The notes under the pieces were generated by a model that saw only the letters and a list, made by a program, of their open reading frames with translations, did not search any database and had not been told where the DNA came from. Of a stretch of DNA of 64,000 nucleotides, positions 11,817 through 23,410 are shown piece by piece; positions within the stretch are counted from its first letter, which is position 1, and each line of letters opens with the position of its first letter. The stretch covers positions 508,886 to 572,885 of the forward strand of contig NW_006921536.1 of the NCBI RefSeq assembly GCF_000340215.1. Direction: 5' to 3'. The position numbers and the translations under genes are program-made. Origin of the DNA: Pseudocercospora fijiensis CIRAD86 (lineage: Eukaryota; Ascomycota; Dothideomycetes; Mycosphaerellales; Mycosphaerellaceae).

Positions 11817-11841
11817 TAATGCTACCCCGGGGGTGTTATTA
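11817..11841. repeat. G palindrome, pro-pol boundary, G1
   Basis: Imperfect palindrome with outer TAAT...ATTA and inner ACCCC...GGGGT arms, in the least changed form seen. It sits between the protease linker and the first readable codon of pol (11843). Confidence 0.75.
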
Positions 11842-11842
11842 G

Positions 11843-14800
11843 GAATCTAACGTTTTCGCCGGAATTATAAATTAGGATTACTAGCTGCATACCTACTAAC
11901 TTAAGGAGACTTCCGATAAAGTTTACGCGCTATTCTATTGCGCTAATCTCCGGGCCTAACGTTAAAGAGAGAGGGCTCGGGTATTACGAGCGGTTAGTAT
12001 ATATACCCTATATAAGAGGGTAGCTAATAAGATTAAGCCCGTAAAGGGTAGCGTATATATAACCGATAGGTCTAATCTAGGCGGAAATCCTAACTAGCGA
12101 CAAAAGTGCCTTAACCGCGAAGCGATATTAATACCTAGGAATAGTCTATACGACTAGAGGTATATTACTAAAAAGTTCTCTACTATTCCTAGGGGATCGA
12201 GGCTAACGCCGGAGAGACTAGCGAATATTAAACCTAGTATCGAGCTTTCGGATCTTAAACTAGATTTGCTATACGAGCTTCTATACAACCGCGAAGCCGT
12301 ATTAGTATATAACTTTACGTATCTAGGTAGGATTAACCCGGAGGTTGCCCCTCTATAGAGGATCCGAACGATCGAGTATAAGCCTTAGGCTTACCTAGGG
12401 TTTAAGCTAAACCTAAGCCTAAGAGGTATAGTTAAGGACATAATACGGCAGCGTGTAAAGGCTAGTACCTTAGAGCCTTCCTATGCCTCGTATTGCAATC
12501 TATACTTCCTAGTTTAGAAGAAGATAGCTCCTAGGGAGCTAAAGAAGTATCGGCTAATTAACGCTATCTAGAAGTTTAACGCAGTTACGATTAGAGATAC
12601 TAATCTTCCTCCGGAGACTAATAGGTTCTTAGAAGCCTTTGCTAACTATATAGTAGCCTCGCTAGTTAATATATTCTCGGGCTACGACTAGATACCTCTC
12701 TACCCTAATAGTAGAGACCTAACTAGTTTCGAAACGCCTCTTAAACTATACCGACAAACTACCCTTCCCTAAGGGGCGACTAACTTAGTAGCCTAGTTCG
12801 TGCGTATTATAAACTAAGTCCTCGCGGCTTACATTTCCTATACTGCGATGCCTTTCCTCGACGATATCGGCATTAAAGGGCCTAAAACTAGGTATAATAA
12901 CGAAGAAGTAGAGCCTAGCATTCGGAGGTTCTTTCTTAAATATATCTAGAACCTCGATAGTGTCCTCTACGACTTAGAGCGGGCTAACTTAATAGTGTAT
13001 AGGGAAAAGCTTTAGCTCCTATACAAGCGTATAAACATTGTCGGGTTTGTTACTAATAAGAACGGCCGCTATCCTAACAATATACGGGTTCTAAAGATTG
13101 TGTCCTAGCCCGACCCTACCTATTAGAAAGATGTCCGGATCTAGCTTAGAGTAGTCTCCTACTTCCGTATCTAGGTCGAAAACTTTGCGTTAGTATACAA
13201 GCCTCTATACGCCTTGCTTAAGAAGGATATAGAGTTTAAATAGACCTCCGTTTACTAAGCCGCTAAGGACAAGGTTACTAAGGCGCTTGTTAGCGCGCCT
13301 ACGCTTACCTCTATTAACTACTCGGAAGGCGTAGGTCTACTAATTGTTGCTATCGACTCGAGCGGGGAAGGCTACGGCGAGATACTAATATAGTATAATC
13401 GTAAGGAGCCCTCCTTACGTTACCCTATCCGGTACGAGTCCGGTCTATAGAAACCTATCGAGGCCCGATACGATACTAGTAAGCGAGAGTGCCTTAGTGT
13501 CTATAAGGCTCTTAAGAAGTTCCGACCTTAGCTCTTTAGAGTGTTCTTTCGCCTAGAAGTCGACGCTTAGACGCTAGTCTATTAACTTAACTATATAGCC
13601 TCCGACCTACCTAACTCTACGATAGCTCGGTAGGTTGCCTAGATCTATTTGTTTAATTTCGACGTCTTCTATGTTCCTAGTAAGAAGTATACTAGACCGG
13701 ATAGCCTTTCTAGAAGGCCTACTATAGAAAAGGACATTGCCGAGATAATAGAGGAAGAGGATATCGACGCGGTTATTAACCGTACCTTCTTTACTGCCTT
13801 CTATATTAACGCTATACCGGTAATTACTAGGTCTACTACCGACGACTAACCTAGTAACTAGCCTAACGAAGACCCTGCTACTAACGGCGAGGACTAGGAC
13901 GATACTAAGGTAGGCGAACTAGGTAGGGATAATATCCTTAATAGGGTCTACTCCGACGACTCCTATAATATCGCCTACTTCTTTACCTATACGAAGAGAG
14001 CTCCCGGTCTATTAAAGAGTTAATACCGTCGTATTATTCGCTATTCTCGGAGGTTCCTTATTAAGGATCGCATCCTTTAGCGATAGGCTATAGTTAATAT
14101 ACCGCTCTAGCGTATTATTAACGATCCGGCAGCCCGATAAGAAATCCTTCGTTCCGTTTACGATAAGCTCGGCTACCGAGCGGCGGAGGGTACCTTCGAT
14201 ATCCTTCGTCGACGCTACTAGTAGGACGGCGTATAGGCTAATGTCTCCCGCTACTATAAGAGCTGTCCTAAGTGTAACTTTAGGAACAGCTACCGACGTC
14301 TAGGAGAGCTACGTATCCCTACTGCCTAGTTAGTTAGGGAGCGGTAGTATAGCGATAGGGTCTATCTTAGCCGCAATAATAGCCTATATATTATTTGAGA
14401 GGGTCTTTCTCGATAGCCGGAGGCCTATTATTTCTATAAGGGTTGCGGTGCTATTAATGCCCGTAATATAGCTACCTTCCTATTTAAGGATCTGTTTTGC
14501 CGCTAGGGAACACCTTACGAGGTTATCTTAGACAACGCTACAAACAATATAGCTAAGGAGGTTTAAGTGCTACTTGTTTCGTATAGAGCGAAGAGCGTTC
14601 GTATCTCCCTATACTATCCCTAGTCGAATACTATTATTAAGCGCGGCTATCGGTCGTTAATTAATACTCTATCTAAGATAACTAATAGTAGCGACAGATT
14701 AGTTCCTATTTCTACCCGCGTCCTAGCCCTTCTCTAAGCGGACCGAACTACTATTATCGATACGACTAGACTTACGCTAGCGGAGCTTATAATTAGGAGG

Positions 14801-15559
14801 GACGCCGTTCTTCCTATTAAATTGTCCTATCGCACGCACGGCGTTTACGATTAGGGGTCTGTTCGTACTAGGGCAGATCTTCTTACCCTACGGGCTAAGG
14901 CTCTTAAGGATATAACTACGACTTCTTAAGAGGGTCTTACTCGATAGCGTCGGCTTCGGGAAGAGGCTAAGCAGTATTTTAATAACTATAATGCTATTAA
15001 TTAGGAACCTCTAAAGGTTAGCGATATAGTCCTTCTATACCGGTCCGAACTAGAGTATAGTTACTTCTATAAGTTAGCCTTTAAGTAGAAGGGTCCTTAT
15101 AGAGTAAAGGAGGTCCTTTACTCGGGTTCCGTATACCTTCTTTAGGAGCTAGATAGTGCTACCTTAAAGCATACTCACCCTCGGGCTAATCTAAAGAAGA
15201 TCGTTAAGTTACGAGAACCTACCTGCCCTCCGCCGACCGAGGAGGAAGTTAGTGCCTCTATAGACCCTCTACCGTCCTTAGATACCTATCGGGAGGAGGA
15301 TCCTACCGCTATTCTAGATCCTGTTCTGCCTAAGAACTATACCTATCCCTAGATTCGTCTTAGTAAGCTATTAGGAATAACTTAAGAATAAAGGGAGGGT
15401 TATATATAGGTTAACTATATATAGAGCGTTTCCGATATTGATTCCGATTCTAATAGTAAACTAGACTTCTAGCTATCTAACTCTAACTCCGAGGAACCTA
15501 ACTAGTCTAGCGATAAAGACCGCCTAGAATTATAGCTAGACGACCCCGAGACTAAATAA
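11843..15559 (+). pseudogene. pol: G1 pol: RT, RNase H, integrase, acidic tail
   Basis: One frame stays in register for 3.7 kb and, where I read it through, is broken only by TAG/TAA. Reverse transcriptase lies at about 12200-12960: RLINAI near 12550, FSGYD near 12675, then a LPQGAT-type block, and the catalytic FLDD box at 12854-12865 (Asp-Asp intact). RNase H is at about 13330-13850, ending with the PDSLSRRP motif typical of Gypsy elements. Integrase is at about 14200-15200: CPKCNF of the zinc-binding part, a first catalytic Asp in LDNATNN near 14530, the YYPQSN block with Arg where the catalytic Glu is expected, and a GPYRV (GPY/F) C-terminal motif near 15095. A TAA at 15389-15391 is present in all four copies, but the frame continues through an Asp/Ser/Glu-rich tail to TAA 15557-15559. 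That first TAA may be a mutated CAA. Confidence 0.85.
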
Positions 15560-15814
15560 TCGTATATCCTTTCCTACCTCTACTACGTTGCTTTCCTTGC
15601 CTCTATTAACTATTCTCCGCGTTCTTAATATAGAGCGCTGCCCTTTAGCTTTAGTCCTTACTACCTATTCCTACGGATGTTAATGCTCTTAGTTATTGCC
15701 CTCCTTTGCTTTTACCTTGTCTATTGTTTTACTCTTTTGTCTTTTGCCCTCGATTGATATTGCTACGGCTTTACTCCTTTTGTATTTCCTTAGAAAGAAC
15801 TATACGAGGTATAA

Positions 15815-15849
15815 CTTCCGAATAATATCCCGGGGGTAGCATTCGGAAG
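15815..15849. repeat. G palindrome, spacer site 1, G1
   Basis: The CCCGGGGG core is embedded in longer arms CTTCCGAA/TTCGGAAG in this copy. Confidence 0.7.
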
Positions 15850-16249
15850 CTAGCCGAATCTAACCTCCCGCCCTTCTAGGACTACTTCCCTCTAGTTTCC
15901 TAGTCTCTAGTAACCGCCTTTAGGTAGTAACGATAATAAGATACTCCGCTAGAGAAGATTGTTCCTACCCTAATTAGTATTAGTTACGTAGGATACTAAG
16001 AAAGGGAGGATCCCTCTCCCTTCCTAGCTCTTAGATAGACGTAGCAACCTAGGCCTATAGCCTCTAAGAATAGGGACCTTAGGCCGCTAAGCTTAGTGTC
16101 TAGAAGAAAGAAGAACGTACGAGCTACGTTTATATGCCTGCTACTATAAAAGATAATACTATATCTATAACGATAGTGCTATAGGCTAATATAAGCTGCG
16201 CTAGGCCTAGGCGATTTGCTCCTAGTTACCGAGCATCTCTAGAGAAAAG

Positions 16250-16276
16250 CTAATACTACCCTAGGGGTGTTATTAG
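16250..16276. repeat. G palindrome, spacer site 2, G1
   Basis: CTAATACTACCC then TAGGGGTGTTATTAG. It lies upstream of the TATA-like motif of ORF B. Confidence 0.7.
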
Positions 16277-16701
16277 TCTCGCTAGCCTTACTACTATAGA
16301 TTACTACTAGGTACTCGAACTAACTAGTTACATTTCGAGTGCGCGGGAATCTACGAAAGCTAGAGGTTAATAAAGGCGCGTAGTCGCTACTAGCAATTAG
16401 CTAGATCGATTGTTAAACTTTAGCCGCTCTACTAATAAAGGAGTCTCGTATATAGCTTTACTTTTTAGGGTCTATATATAATCGTTATCTGTTTGCTTTA
16501 CCGGAATATACGGACTACGCTACCTTCGTACCCTATTTAAGGCGAGCTTTTTAAGCTCTTTCTTCTACTCGAATACTAACTAACTTACTACCGCCTACCC
16601 TCCCTCCCCTTTCTTCTATCTAAACCCTTTAATTATTATTAATAAGCTACGAACGTTTTTGTAAACTCGTTACTAACTCCTTTCCGCTCCGGTCGACTAA
16701 G

Positions 16702-17703
16702 ATATCTTCCGGCGCCCTAAATCTGCTAGGCGCTAGTAGTAGTAGCAACCTACTAGCCCTAAACCTAGGCGTACTAGTCCCGATCGAAGCCCCCTCTAAT
16801 AGCGCCTTAGTCGCTATAACTAGCCTCGAGCACTGTTTCTAGATCGTTACCGCTATCGACGACCTCTAAAAGAAGATTAAGACCGCTCGTACCTTGCTAC
16901 GCGTTATCGATCGAAATATTAAGAAGGCTACTATCTTAGTATCGTACGGTATAAACAACTTACGTTAGGACATTAGTAAGCGCATCTTCAAGCGAGACGT
17001 TCTTTAGGATATAGAGCTTTATTAAGCCTTTCCTATCGTCTATAGCCTCGAGACGGCGGGTACTACGATTCGTATACGCTTTACGAACCTTAATTAAGCC
17101 TTCGAGTAGTAGGGAGGTCCGAGTAGTCTCCTAAAGAGCCTTATTAACTTCGCCTACGATAGATAAGAGCGTACTAAGCAGGTTACGTCGTTCGTTAATA
17201 AGCATCCGGTCCGTCGCGAGGGAGTAGAGTACCTTTCCCGTACTATAATCTATCGAGTCTCTACTACTAGTAAGAAGTACGGTAAGCAATTAGTTAACTT
17301 AACCTTCGCACTTAACGACTTTACGATAGCCTACTAGAAGCGGTATAAGGACGCTATTACCGAGGTAGATCTTAACGCCTAGTCTACTAAAGATCTACTA
17401 AAAGAGAAGGGCTGTCGTATTAATAGTATAGGCTTTATTATTAAGGGTTAAGAGGCTCCTATTATAGATGTTCTCGAACGTAAGGTCCTTCGCCTTAAGA
17501 CGGAAGCCGATACGGCTACTAGTCTAGCGCTCGCTATAGAGATATAGGTATAAGATCGCCGCTCGACCTGTAACCGTAAGGTCCCTTAAGAAGTTTAGGA
17601 TAAGCGCGCTAAGGTAGAAGCAGCGCGTTAGAAGGCGTTGCAGGCTCGCTAGGCATTCTAGAAGGCCGCTAAGAAGTCTACTATACCTTCTAGTACTAAC
17701 TAT
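16702..17703 (+). pseudogene. G1 ORF B, 5' part, split by G2
   Basis: Corresponds to the first third of ORF B (intact frame description at 24273). The start codon is ATA at 16702-16704, where the other three copies keep ATG, a TG to TA change. The frame is then broken by TAG/TAA. It stops at the G2 insertion and resumes at 27496. Confidence 0.75.
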
Positions 17704-17983
17704 TATTAGCTAGTAACCGGCCCTATACACCTAGGCTAAGTTTTAAGCCTATATAAGAGGCCTCCTTCTATATTGCAGATAGAGCACTAACCTCGTATAG
17801 CACATTGTTTATATTACACTTCTATAATGCCTATATTGCAGGGCTCTAGTTATTAGCCTAAGCAACCGTCTTATTATCCTATTATGCTAAATATAGCTGC
17901 CTATATTGCTATAGGTTATGTTACCCTCGGTAGCCTATACTATTACTGCTAGTAGTAGTAGTAGTGTTAGTTTCCGTCCTTTA
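17704..17983 (+). repeat. 5' LTR of G2 (280 bp)
   Basis: Starts TATTAGC (TGTTAGC before RIP) and ends CCTTTA. It contains a TATA-like CTATATAAGAGG near 17750 followed by C/T-rich sequence, and a TAG-repeat near its end. It still keeps several CpA (for example AGCACATTG), so it is less mutated than the element body. Confidence 0.9.
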
Positions 17984-18000
17984 TTAGAGCCGAAGGTAGG
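17984..18000 (+). other. Candidate primer binding site of G2
   Basis: The bases right after the LTR (TTAGAGCCGAAGGTAGG) are where a tRNA primer would pair. No second 5' end of G is in the window to test conservation. Confidence 0.35.
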
Positions 18001-18631
18001 CTATCTCTTTATATCTAATAGGTTCGGGTATATTAAAGGTAGTCTCTAGGCACGAATAGCTATAACCGAAGCGAGGGCACGATAAGAGCCTACGATACGG
18101 ACGATACCGAAGTATCTTAAGGGGCTATTACGACAAGTAGAGAAACCTCTTAACGAGGGCATCGCTTTAACCCCGAAAAGCTACAAACCCTTAGGACTAT
18201 TATAGCTTAGGGCCTAGTCTATAGCTATAGCTAGCTTCTAAGGACTCGGCTCTAGGTCGAAGACCTATTTAGCACCGCTTGCTCGAGATAAGCCCCGCCT
18301 AAGGAGGAGATAGACTAATTACCTATCGGCCTTGCTTAGTTTGCTAAGACTATTAATTAATAGCAAATACGGCTTGTAGGTCGGATAGCCGGGGAGTCCC
18401 CTATTAATCGGGTAGGGCGTTCCTAGATTCGTAGCCTCGCTTAGACAGTACTTAGCCTTCTACTAGAAAAAGAAGGCTACCGCCTCCCTGCCTAGCTAAA
18501 GGAGATACAAGCTAGTTTCTAGGATCTAGGTATAAATAGAGATTATAGTCTCTCCCTCCGAGCGGCTTTCGTCTAATACTAAACTAAGCTCCTAGAGGTA
18601 GTTAGGCGACCCCTAGGAGGCTAAATCCTAA
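17999..18631 (+). pseudogene. G2 leader ORF0, about 210 codons, unknown
   Basis: Between the 5' LTR and gag one frame runs about 630 bases, broken only by TAG/TAA, and terminates with TAA (18629-18631) inside a G palindrome. The predicted peptide is basic (many Arg/Lys) with Leu-rich stretches; no start codon is obvious (it may have been ATG to ATA) and I recognise no domain. It could instead be the N-terminal part of a longer Gag, or non-coding leader that is open by chance once RIP stops are discounted. Confidence 0.4.
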
Positions 18632-18656
18632 TACTACCCTAGGGGTAATACTAGGA
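18626..18656. repeat. G palindrome, end of ORF0, G2
   Basis: TCCTAATACTACCC and AGGGGTAATACTAGGA arms. The TAA stop of ORF0 is part of it. Confidence 0.75.
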
Positions 18657-18790
18657 GAAACAGCCTAACGCACTATTCTCTCGCGTAGCAATATTACAAT
18701 AAACCAAACAAACTAAAGACACTAAAAACACGTTTATATAGTATTTTATTTTAATATAGCATTTTATTTTAACTATTTTATAACAATCGA
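18657..18790 (+). other. AT-rich gag leader of G2, CpA retained
   Basis: An AT-rich stretch with TATTTTATTTTAATATAG type repeats. It keeps many CpA (CCAAACAAACTAAAGACAC), unlike its surroundings. It probably is the untranslated region ahead of gag. Confidence 0.5.
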
Positions 18791-21700
18791 ATAAGCTCTA
18801 GCTCTAGCGAAAACGAGCATTAAGAATTAGCGGAATCCTCTAAATCCGAAAACGCCCCTAATCCTATTAACGAAGAAATTAGGCGGCGACTAGTTAATAT
18901 AAGTAAGCCTCCTACGCCCTCTACGCTAGAGGCGCTCTATAATGTTATTATAAAGATAATAGAGAAGTAAACTAAACTTCTCCGTTAAAACAAGCGTCGC
19001 CCGCTAGAACTAGGGAGCACTATAAACCCCTTATTCGAAGGGTAGAACGCTATAGTATATATAGAGCGTTTTAAGGAAGGCCTAATTAAGTACGAACTCG
19101 ATAGAGAGTCCGACTAGTACAAGATCCGGTCCCTTACGAGGACTGCTAGTACTAAGCTTTGCCGAACCCTTAGAACCCTAGTTAGCTACCTAGAAAAGGA
19201 CGACAAGTCTAATACTAACTAGGAGGTCTTTAAGTTAGCCTTTCTAAGGGAGTATCGGGAGCGCGATAGCCGTCGTATTAAAGGCAGTCGCGCGTAGCTC
19301 GAGACCCTCTGCTTAGTAAGGCGCACTAAGGATAACGACCTAAAGGGGTATGTCCGCGAATTTGTCGAGTTAGCGGACGGTATCGAGTAGAGTAACCTCG
19401 AGAACTCTTAGAGAACGAGGCTACTCCTCTAGGGATTGCCGTAGCCTATAGCTTAGCGTGTCTTCCGTCGCTATAAGCTTAGCGAGGCCGATCCTAAGAG
19501 CTTTAGGAAATACAAAGAGGTCCTAGTGTGTATTAAGGCCGACATTAATAGTATAGCCGATACGAGGAAGTTTATCTACGGCGAAGACCGGAATAACCTA
19601 GCGTAGGTTAGGAAAGAAGCCTTAGGAAGTAAGGGACCTAAGTTCCTTCCTAAATCGTAAAGTAGTCCTAAGACCGTAACTCCTACTATTACTAAGCACT
19701 CTTAGGATGTCGCGGGCTTAGCTAAATCCCTAGCCTAGCTAAACCTAAATACGAAAGCATTGTAGCGAGTTAGGGAGGTTATTAATGCTACTATACTAGG
19801 CGATATACTACTAGTCTACTAGGTTTCAGATCCTAACTACCCTAAAGCCCCTTTAGTAGATGTCTACGCTATATAGAAGATCTATTCTAACTTAGATAGC
19901 AAGTGCTAGATGTATAGCGGGTTTAAACATATCTAATCGTCCTATCCTATCTAGAAAGAGCTTCTTAAAAGGAAGCTTATTATACAAGTAAATAGCCGAT
20001 TCTACTATATAGACACCGGCAATAAGATTAATTTCGAATAGGATCGGAGAGCCCCGAAGCTGCCTTAGCTAAAGACCCTTCTAGAAAAGAAGTATAGCGG
20101 CAAGATCGAGTTTAAGGATACTAGGAATAGTACCCTCGCCGCTATTACTAAGCGAGAGACTTAGAAGGTTAGGGCAAAACAGGTTAAGGAGCGAAGCAGT
20201 AACGGTACTACTAAGCCTATTAAAGTCAACTTTGTTTCTTAGGATCCGGACGCAGTTACTAATGTTTACGCGGTTACTAAGAATAGTATAGATGTCTACG
20301 CTACTATACGGTCTTAGACCTAGTCCTAAAGCAAGGGCAAGAGCTCTTAGAACCCTACTCGCCCTAGTGCGGCAGCCCCTACTAGGGTACTAAAGAACAA
20401 GGCGGCCGATAAGGCTAAGCAATAGCGAGAGTTAACCGCTAAAACTAAGACTCTCTAGACAGCTATAGACTGTGCTACCCGATCTAGTACCGCATCTAGT
20501 ACCGTACCTAGTACCCTACCTATAGAAAGCCTAGTCGTCCTAGAGACTCTAGAGGTCGATATAGAGGATATTGCTACTAATATTAGTAGTACCCTAGGTC
20601 TAGCTAACCTACTAGCCTATAAGCGAAAGTTATCCGATTTAAAGAGCTTTCGCTTTAATAGGTATATAAAAAAGTATAGTACTAGCCTAGCTAACTCCTT
20701 AGATATAAAGGCAAACGCTCTCTTCTAGGCTTTATAGTTCCTAGACCTTAAATCTAATGTGTCTATAGGAGAGCTGCTAGTATACGGTTTGCCTACTAAC
20801 CTGTTCTAGAGCCGAATCCCTAACGATACTACCTTTATAAAAGACCTCGCTGCCTTCCGAAGGAAATAGGGACGAGAAGACTATATCGACGTCTCTTCCC
20901 TATAGTTCCTTCCTAAGTTTTTAGGTACCTAAGAGTTAGTAGAAGGCGAATCGGTAACCTACGAGAACTAAGAGACTATCGATAATACTAACGAAGAGGG
21001 AGTTAAGGAGATAGGCCGAGGGGATAGTAATAATCCCGACCCTACTCTAGTTTTAGTCTCTATTAAGGCTATCCGGTTTACTAGCTAACAAATCGGTCGA
21101 GTAGGACCTCCTCAACCTAAGGAACTTTATTCTATCCCTAATAATATAGACCTTTCCGTAGTTACCCGTTCCTTCGCCGTCGTTCCCGCTATCTATATTT
21201 AAGTTACTATCGGGAGCTGTAGTTAATAGATACCGGCAATGCTTAATAATAGTTTGGAGTTACTTATTATAAGTAAGCGTTAGGCTAAACAACTTAGACT
21301 GCTAATAAACAGAGACATTTCCCTCGGTATATAGGGAGTAAATAGGGAGGTTACGCTAGTAGGTACTTGCTATAATGTTATAGTAGACGCCTTCGGTATA
21401 TGCTTTTCCTTTACCTTCTAGATTGCCGCTAACCTAAACACGCTAATTATTCTAGGTCGACTATAGTCTCGTATAACCCGAGGTGTTTAGCGCAACTGCG
21501 ACAATAGCTCCTAGAAGGGAACTATTACTAACTAGAAGGGCAACCGAGTCGTATTTACTAGTTATGTCGGCAATACTAGCTACAAGTCCTACGAGGATAT
21601 CCTTGCTACTTCTAGACGGTCTTCGGGAAACGCTACGGCGCGGTTGTAAGACCGGCAATCTGCGCTATAAGTTAGTATAGCTTAAATAGGTCATTTCTAG

Positions 21701-21887
21701 AAGTGCGCCGCTCTGTACGTTAAGGCAAGTTTCTAGGTTCTATACTAAGAAGACAAATGCTCGAAGCGATAGCGAGTATAATATAACGACTACCTAATGC
21801 CCGAGTTAAGGTAATAATACTATCGCAAGTATTACTACCGGACGCGGGTCTACCCGAACTAACTAATTAGAGCGCGGCTGCGCGAGT
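18791..21887 (+). pseudogene. gag: G2 gag-protease
   Basis: One frame from an ATA at 18791 (probable ATG before RIP, followed by a Ser run). The capsid-like part is at about 19000-19600, of the type seen in fungal Gypsy Gags (a LREYRERDSRR block and a LLLQGLPQP block near 19430). A CCHC zinc knuckle lies in frame at 19904-19945, with spacing C-x2-C-x4-H-x4-C, but the second and third Cys are now Tyr (TGT/TGC to TAT/TAC). The protease follows at about 21100-21470. Its active-site motif, expected as LDNGSELL, reads L-N-N-S-L-E-L-L at 21242-21265, so the catalytic Asp is gone. The frame stays readable to about 21770. Pol starts in a different frame after the palindrome at 21888. Confidence 0.75.
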
Positions 21888-21913
21888 CTAATACTACCCT
21901 AGGGGTGTTATTA
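21888..21913. repeat. G palindrome, pro-pol boundary, G2
   Basis: CTAATACTACCC and TAGGGGTGTTATTA; same site as 11817 in G1. Confidence 0.75.
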
Positions 21914-21914
21914 C

Positions 21915-23138
21915 GAATCCAACGTTTTCGCCGGCGTTATAAATTAGGACTACTAGCTATATAATAGCCTCTATATTATTCGGGAAGGTCTTTCTCGATA
22001 GCCTAAAGCCTATTATTTCTATAAGGGCTACGGTGCTATTAATGCTCGTAACATAGCTACCTTCCTATTTAAAGATCTGTTTTGCCGCTAGGGAACACCT
22101 TACGAGATTATCTTAGACAACGCTATAAACAATATAGCTAAAGAAGTTTAAGCGCTACTTGTTTCGTATAGGGCGAAAAACGTTCGCATCTCTCTATACT
22201 ATTCCTAGTCGAATGCTATTATTAAGCGTAGCTATCGGTCGTTAATTAATGCCCTATCTAAGATAACTAATAGAGGGGATAGGTCCGTTCCTATCTCTAT
22301 CCGCGTTCTAGCCCTTCTCTAGGCGGATCGAACTACTATTATCGATACGACTAGACTTACGCTAGTAGAGCTTATAATTGGAAGGGACGCCGTTCTTCCG
22401 ATTGAGTTGTCCTACCGTACGTATAGCGTTTACGACTAGGGGTCTATTCGTACTAGAGTAGATCTCCTTGCCCTACGCGCTAAGGCTCTTAAGGATATAA
22501 CTACTACTTCTTAGGAGAGACTTGCTCGACAACGTCGCCTTCGTAAGGAGGCTAAGCAGTATTTCGACGACTATAATACTATTAACTAGGAGCCTCTAAA
22601 GGTTAGCGATATAGTTCTCCTATACCGGTCGGAGCTAGAGTATAGTTACTCCTATAAGCTAGCCTTTAAATAGAAAGGGCCTTATAGAGTATAGGAGGTC
22701 CTTTACGATAGTTCTACGTACCGTCTTTAGGAACTTAATAGTACTACCTTAAAGCACTCGTACCCCCGGGCTAACCTAAAGAAGATCGTCGAATTAAGAG
22801 AGCCTATCTATCCTCCCCCGACCGAGGAGGAAGTTAATGCCTCTATAGACCCTCTACTAACCTTAGACGCCTATCGAGAGGAGGATCCTACCGCGATTAT
22901 AGATCCTATTCTACCTAAGAACTATACGTATCCCTAGATACGTCTTAGTAAGCTATTAGGAATAACTTATAAATAAAGGGAGGGTTATATATATATTAAT
23001 TACGCGTAGAGCATTTCCGATATTAACTCCGATAGTGAACTAGACTTCTAGCTATCTAACTCTAACTCCGAGGAGGAGCTCGACTAGTCTAGCGACGAAG
23101 ACCGCCCGGAATTATAGCTAGATCCCGAGACTGAATAA
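21915..23138 (+). pseudogene. pol: G2 pol, internally deleted (RT and RNase H lost)
   Basis: Starts like G1 pol but jumps at about 21940-21960 from the N-terminal linker (G1 position about 11890) to the integrase (G1 about 14372). The missing 2487 bases are a multiple of three, with a few bases of AT-rich microhomology at the join. What remains is most of the integrase (LDNA block near 22113; SNAIIKR-like block near 22210; GPYRV near 22680), the TAA at 22974-22976 shared with other copies, and the acidic Asp/Ser/Glu tail ending at TAA 23136-23138. It has no polymerase. Confidence 0.85.
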
Positions 23139-23373
23139 TTGCTTGTCTTTCCCTGCCTCTACTATATTGCTTTCCTTGCCTTCTCCGCGCTGTTAATATA
23201 GTGCCGCTCTATAGCTTTAGTCCTTACTGCTTGTTCCTACGGTATTAATACTTATAGTTGTTGCCCTCTTTTGCTTTTACTTTGTCTATTGTTTTGCTCT
23301 TTAGCCTTCGAAGATGTTGCTATAACTTTATTCCTTTGCTCTTATTTCCTTAGATAGAACTGTACGAGGCGTG

Positions 23374-23410
23374 TTTTCCTAATAATACCCTAGGGGTAGT
23401 ATTAGGAAAA
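23374..23410. repeat. G palindrome, spacer site 1, G2
   Basis: The longest arms of this site: TTTTCCTAATA on the left and TATTAGGAAAA on the right of the core. Confidence 0.75.

Larger units (their letters stand above)
15560..16701 (+). promoter_or_regulatory. G1 spacer between pol and ORF B with TATA-like motif
   Basis: About 1.1 kb without a convincing reading frame, shared by all four G copies. It contains two G palindromes (15815-15849 and 16250-16276). A purine run AAGAAAGGGAGG near 15998 resembles the 3' polypurine tract. A TATA-like TATTTAA at 16534-16540 is followed by a C/T-rich tract (about 16555-16570), the usual look of a fungal core promoter, about 165 bases before the ORF B start. 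I infer that ORF B had its own promoter. Confidence 0.5.

Noticed and set aside
15392..16701. Spacer after pol read as a separate LTR of a gag-pol element
   Set aside because: A purine tract followed by TTATATATAGG looked like an LTR start, but no copy of this sequence occurs ahead of gag in G2, the pol frame continues through it, and all four copies have the same pol-spacer-ORF B order.
17940..17975. CTA/TAG trinucleotide run as a CRISPR or regulatory array
   Set aside because: It is a short microsatellite inside the G LTR, present in every copy, with no spacer structure.
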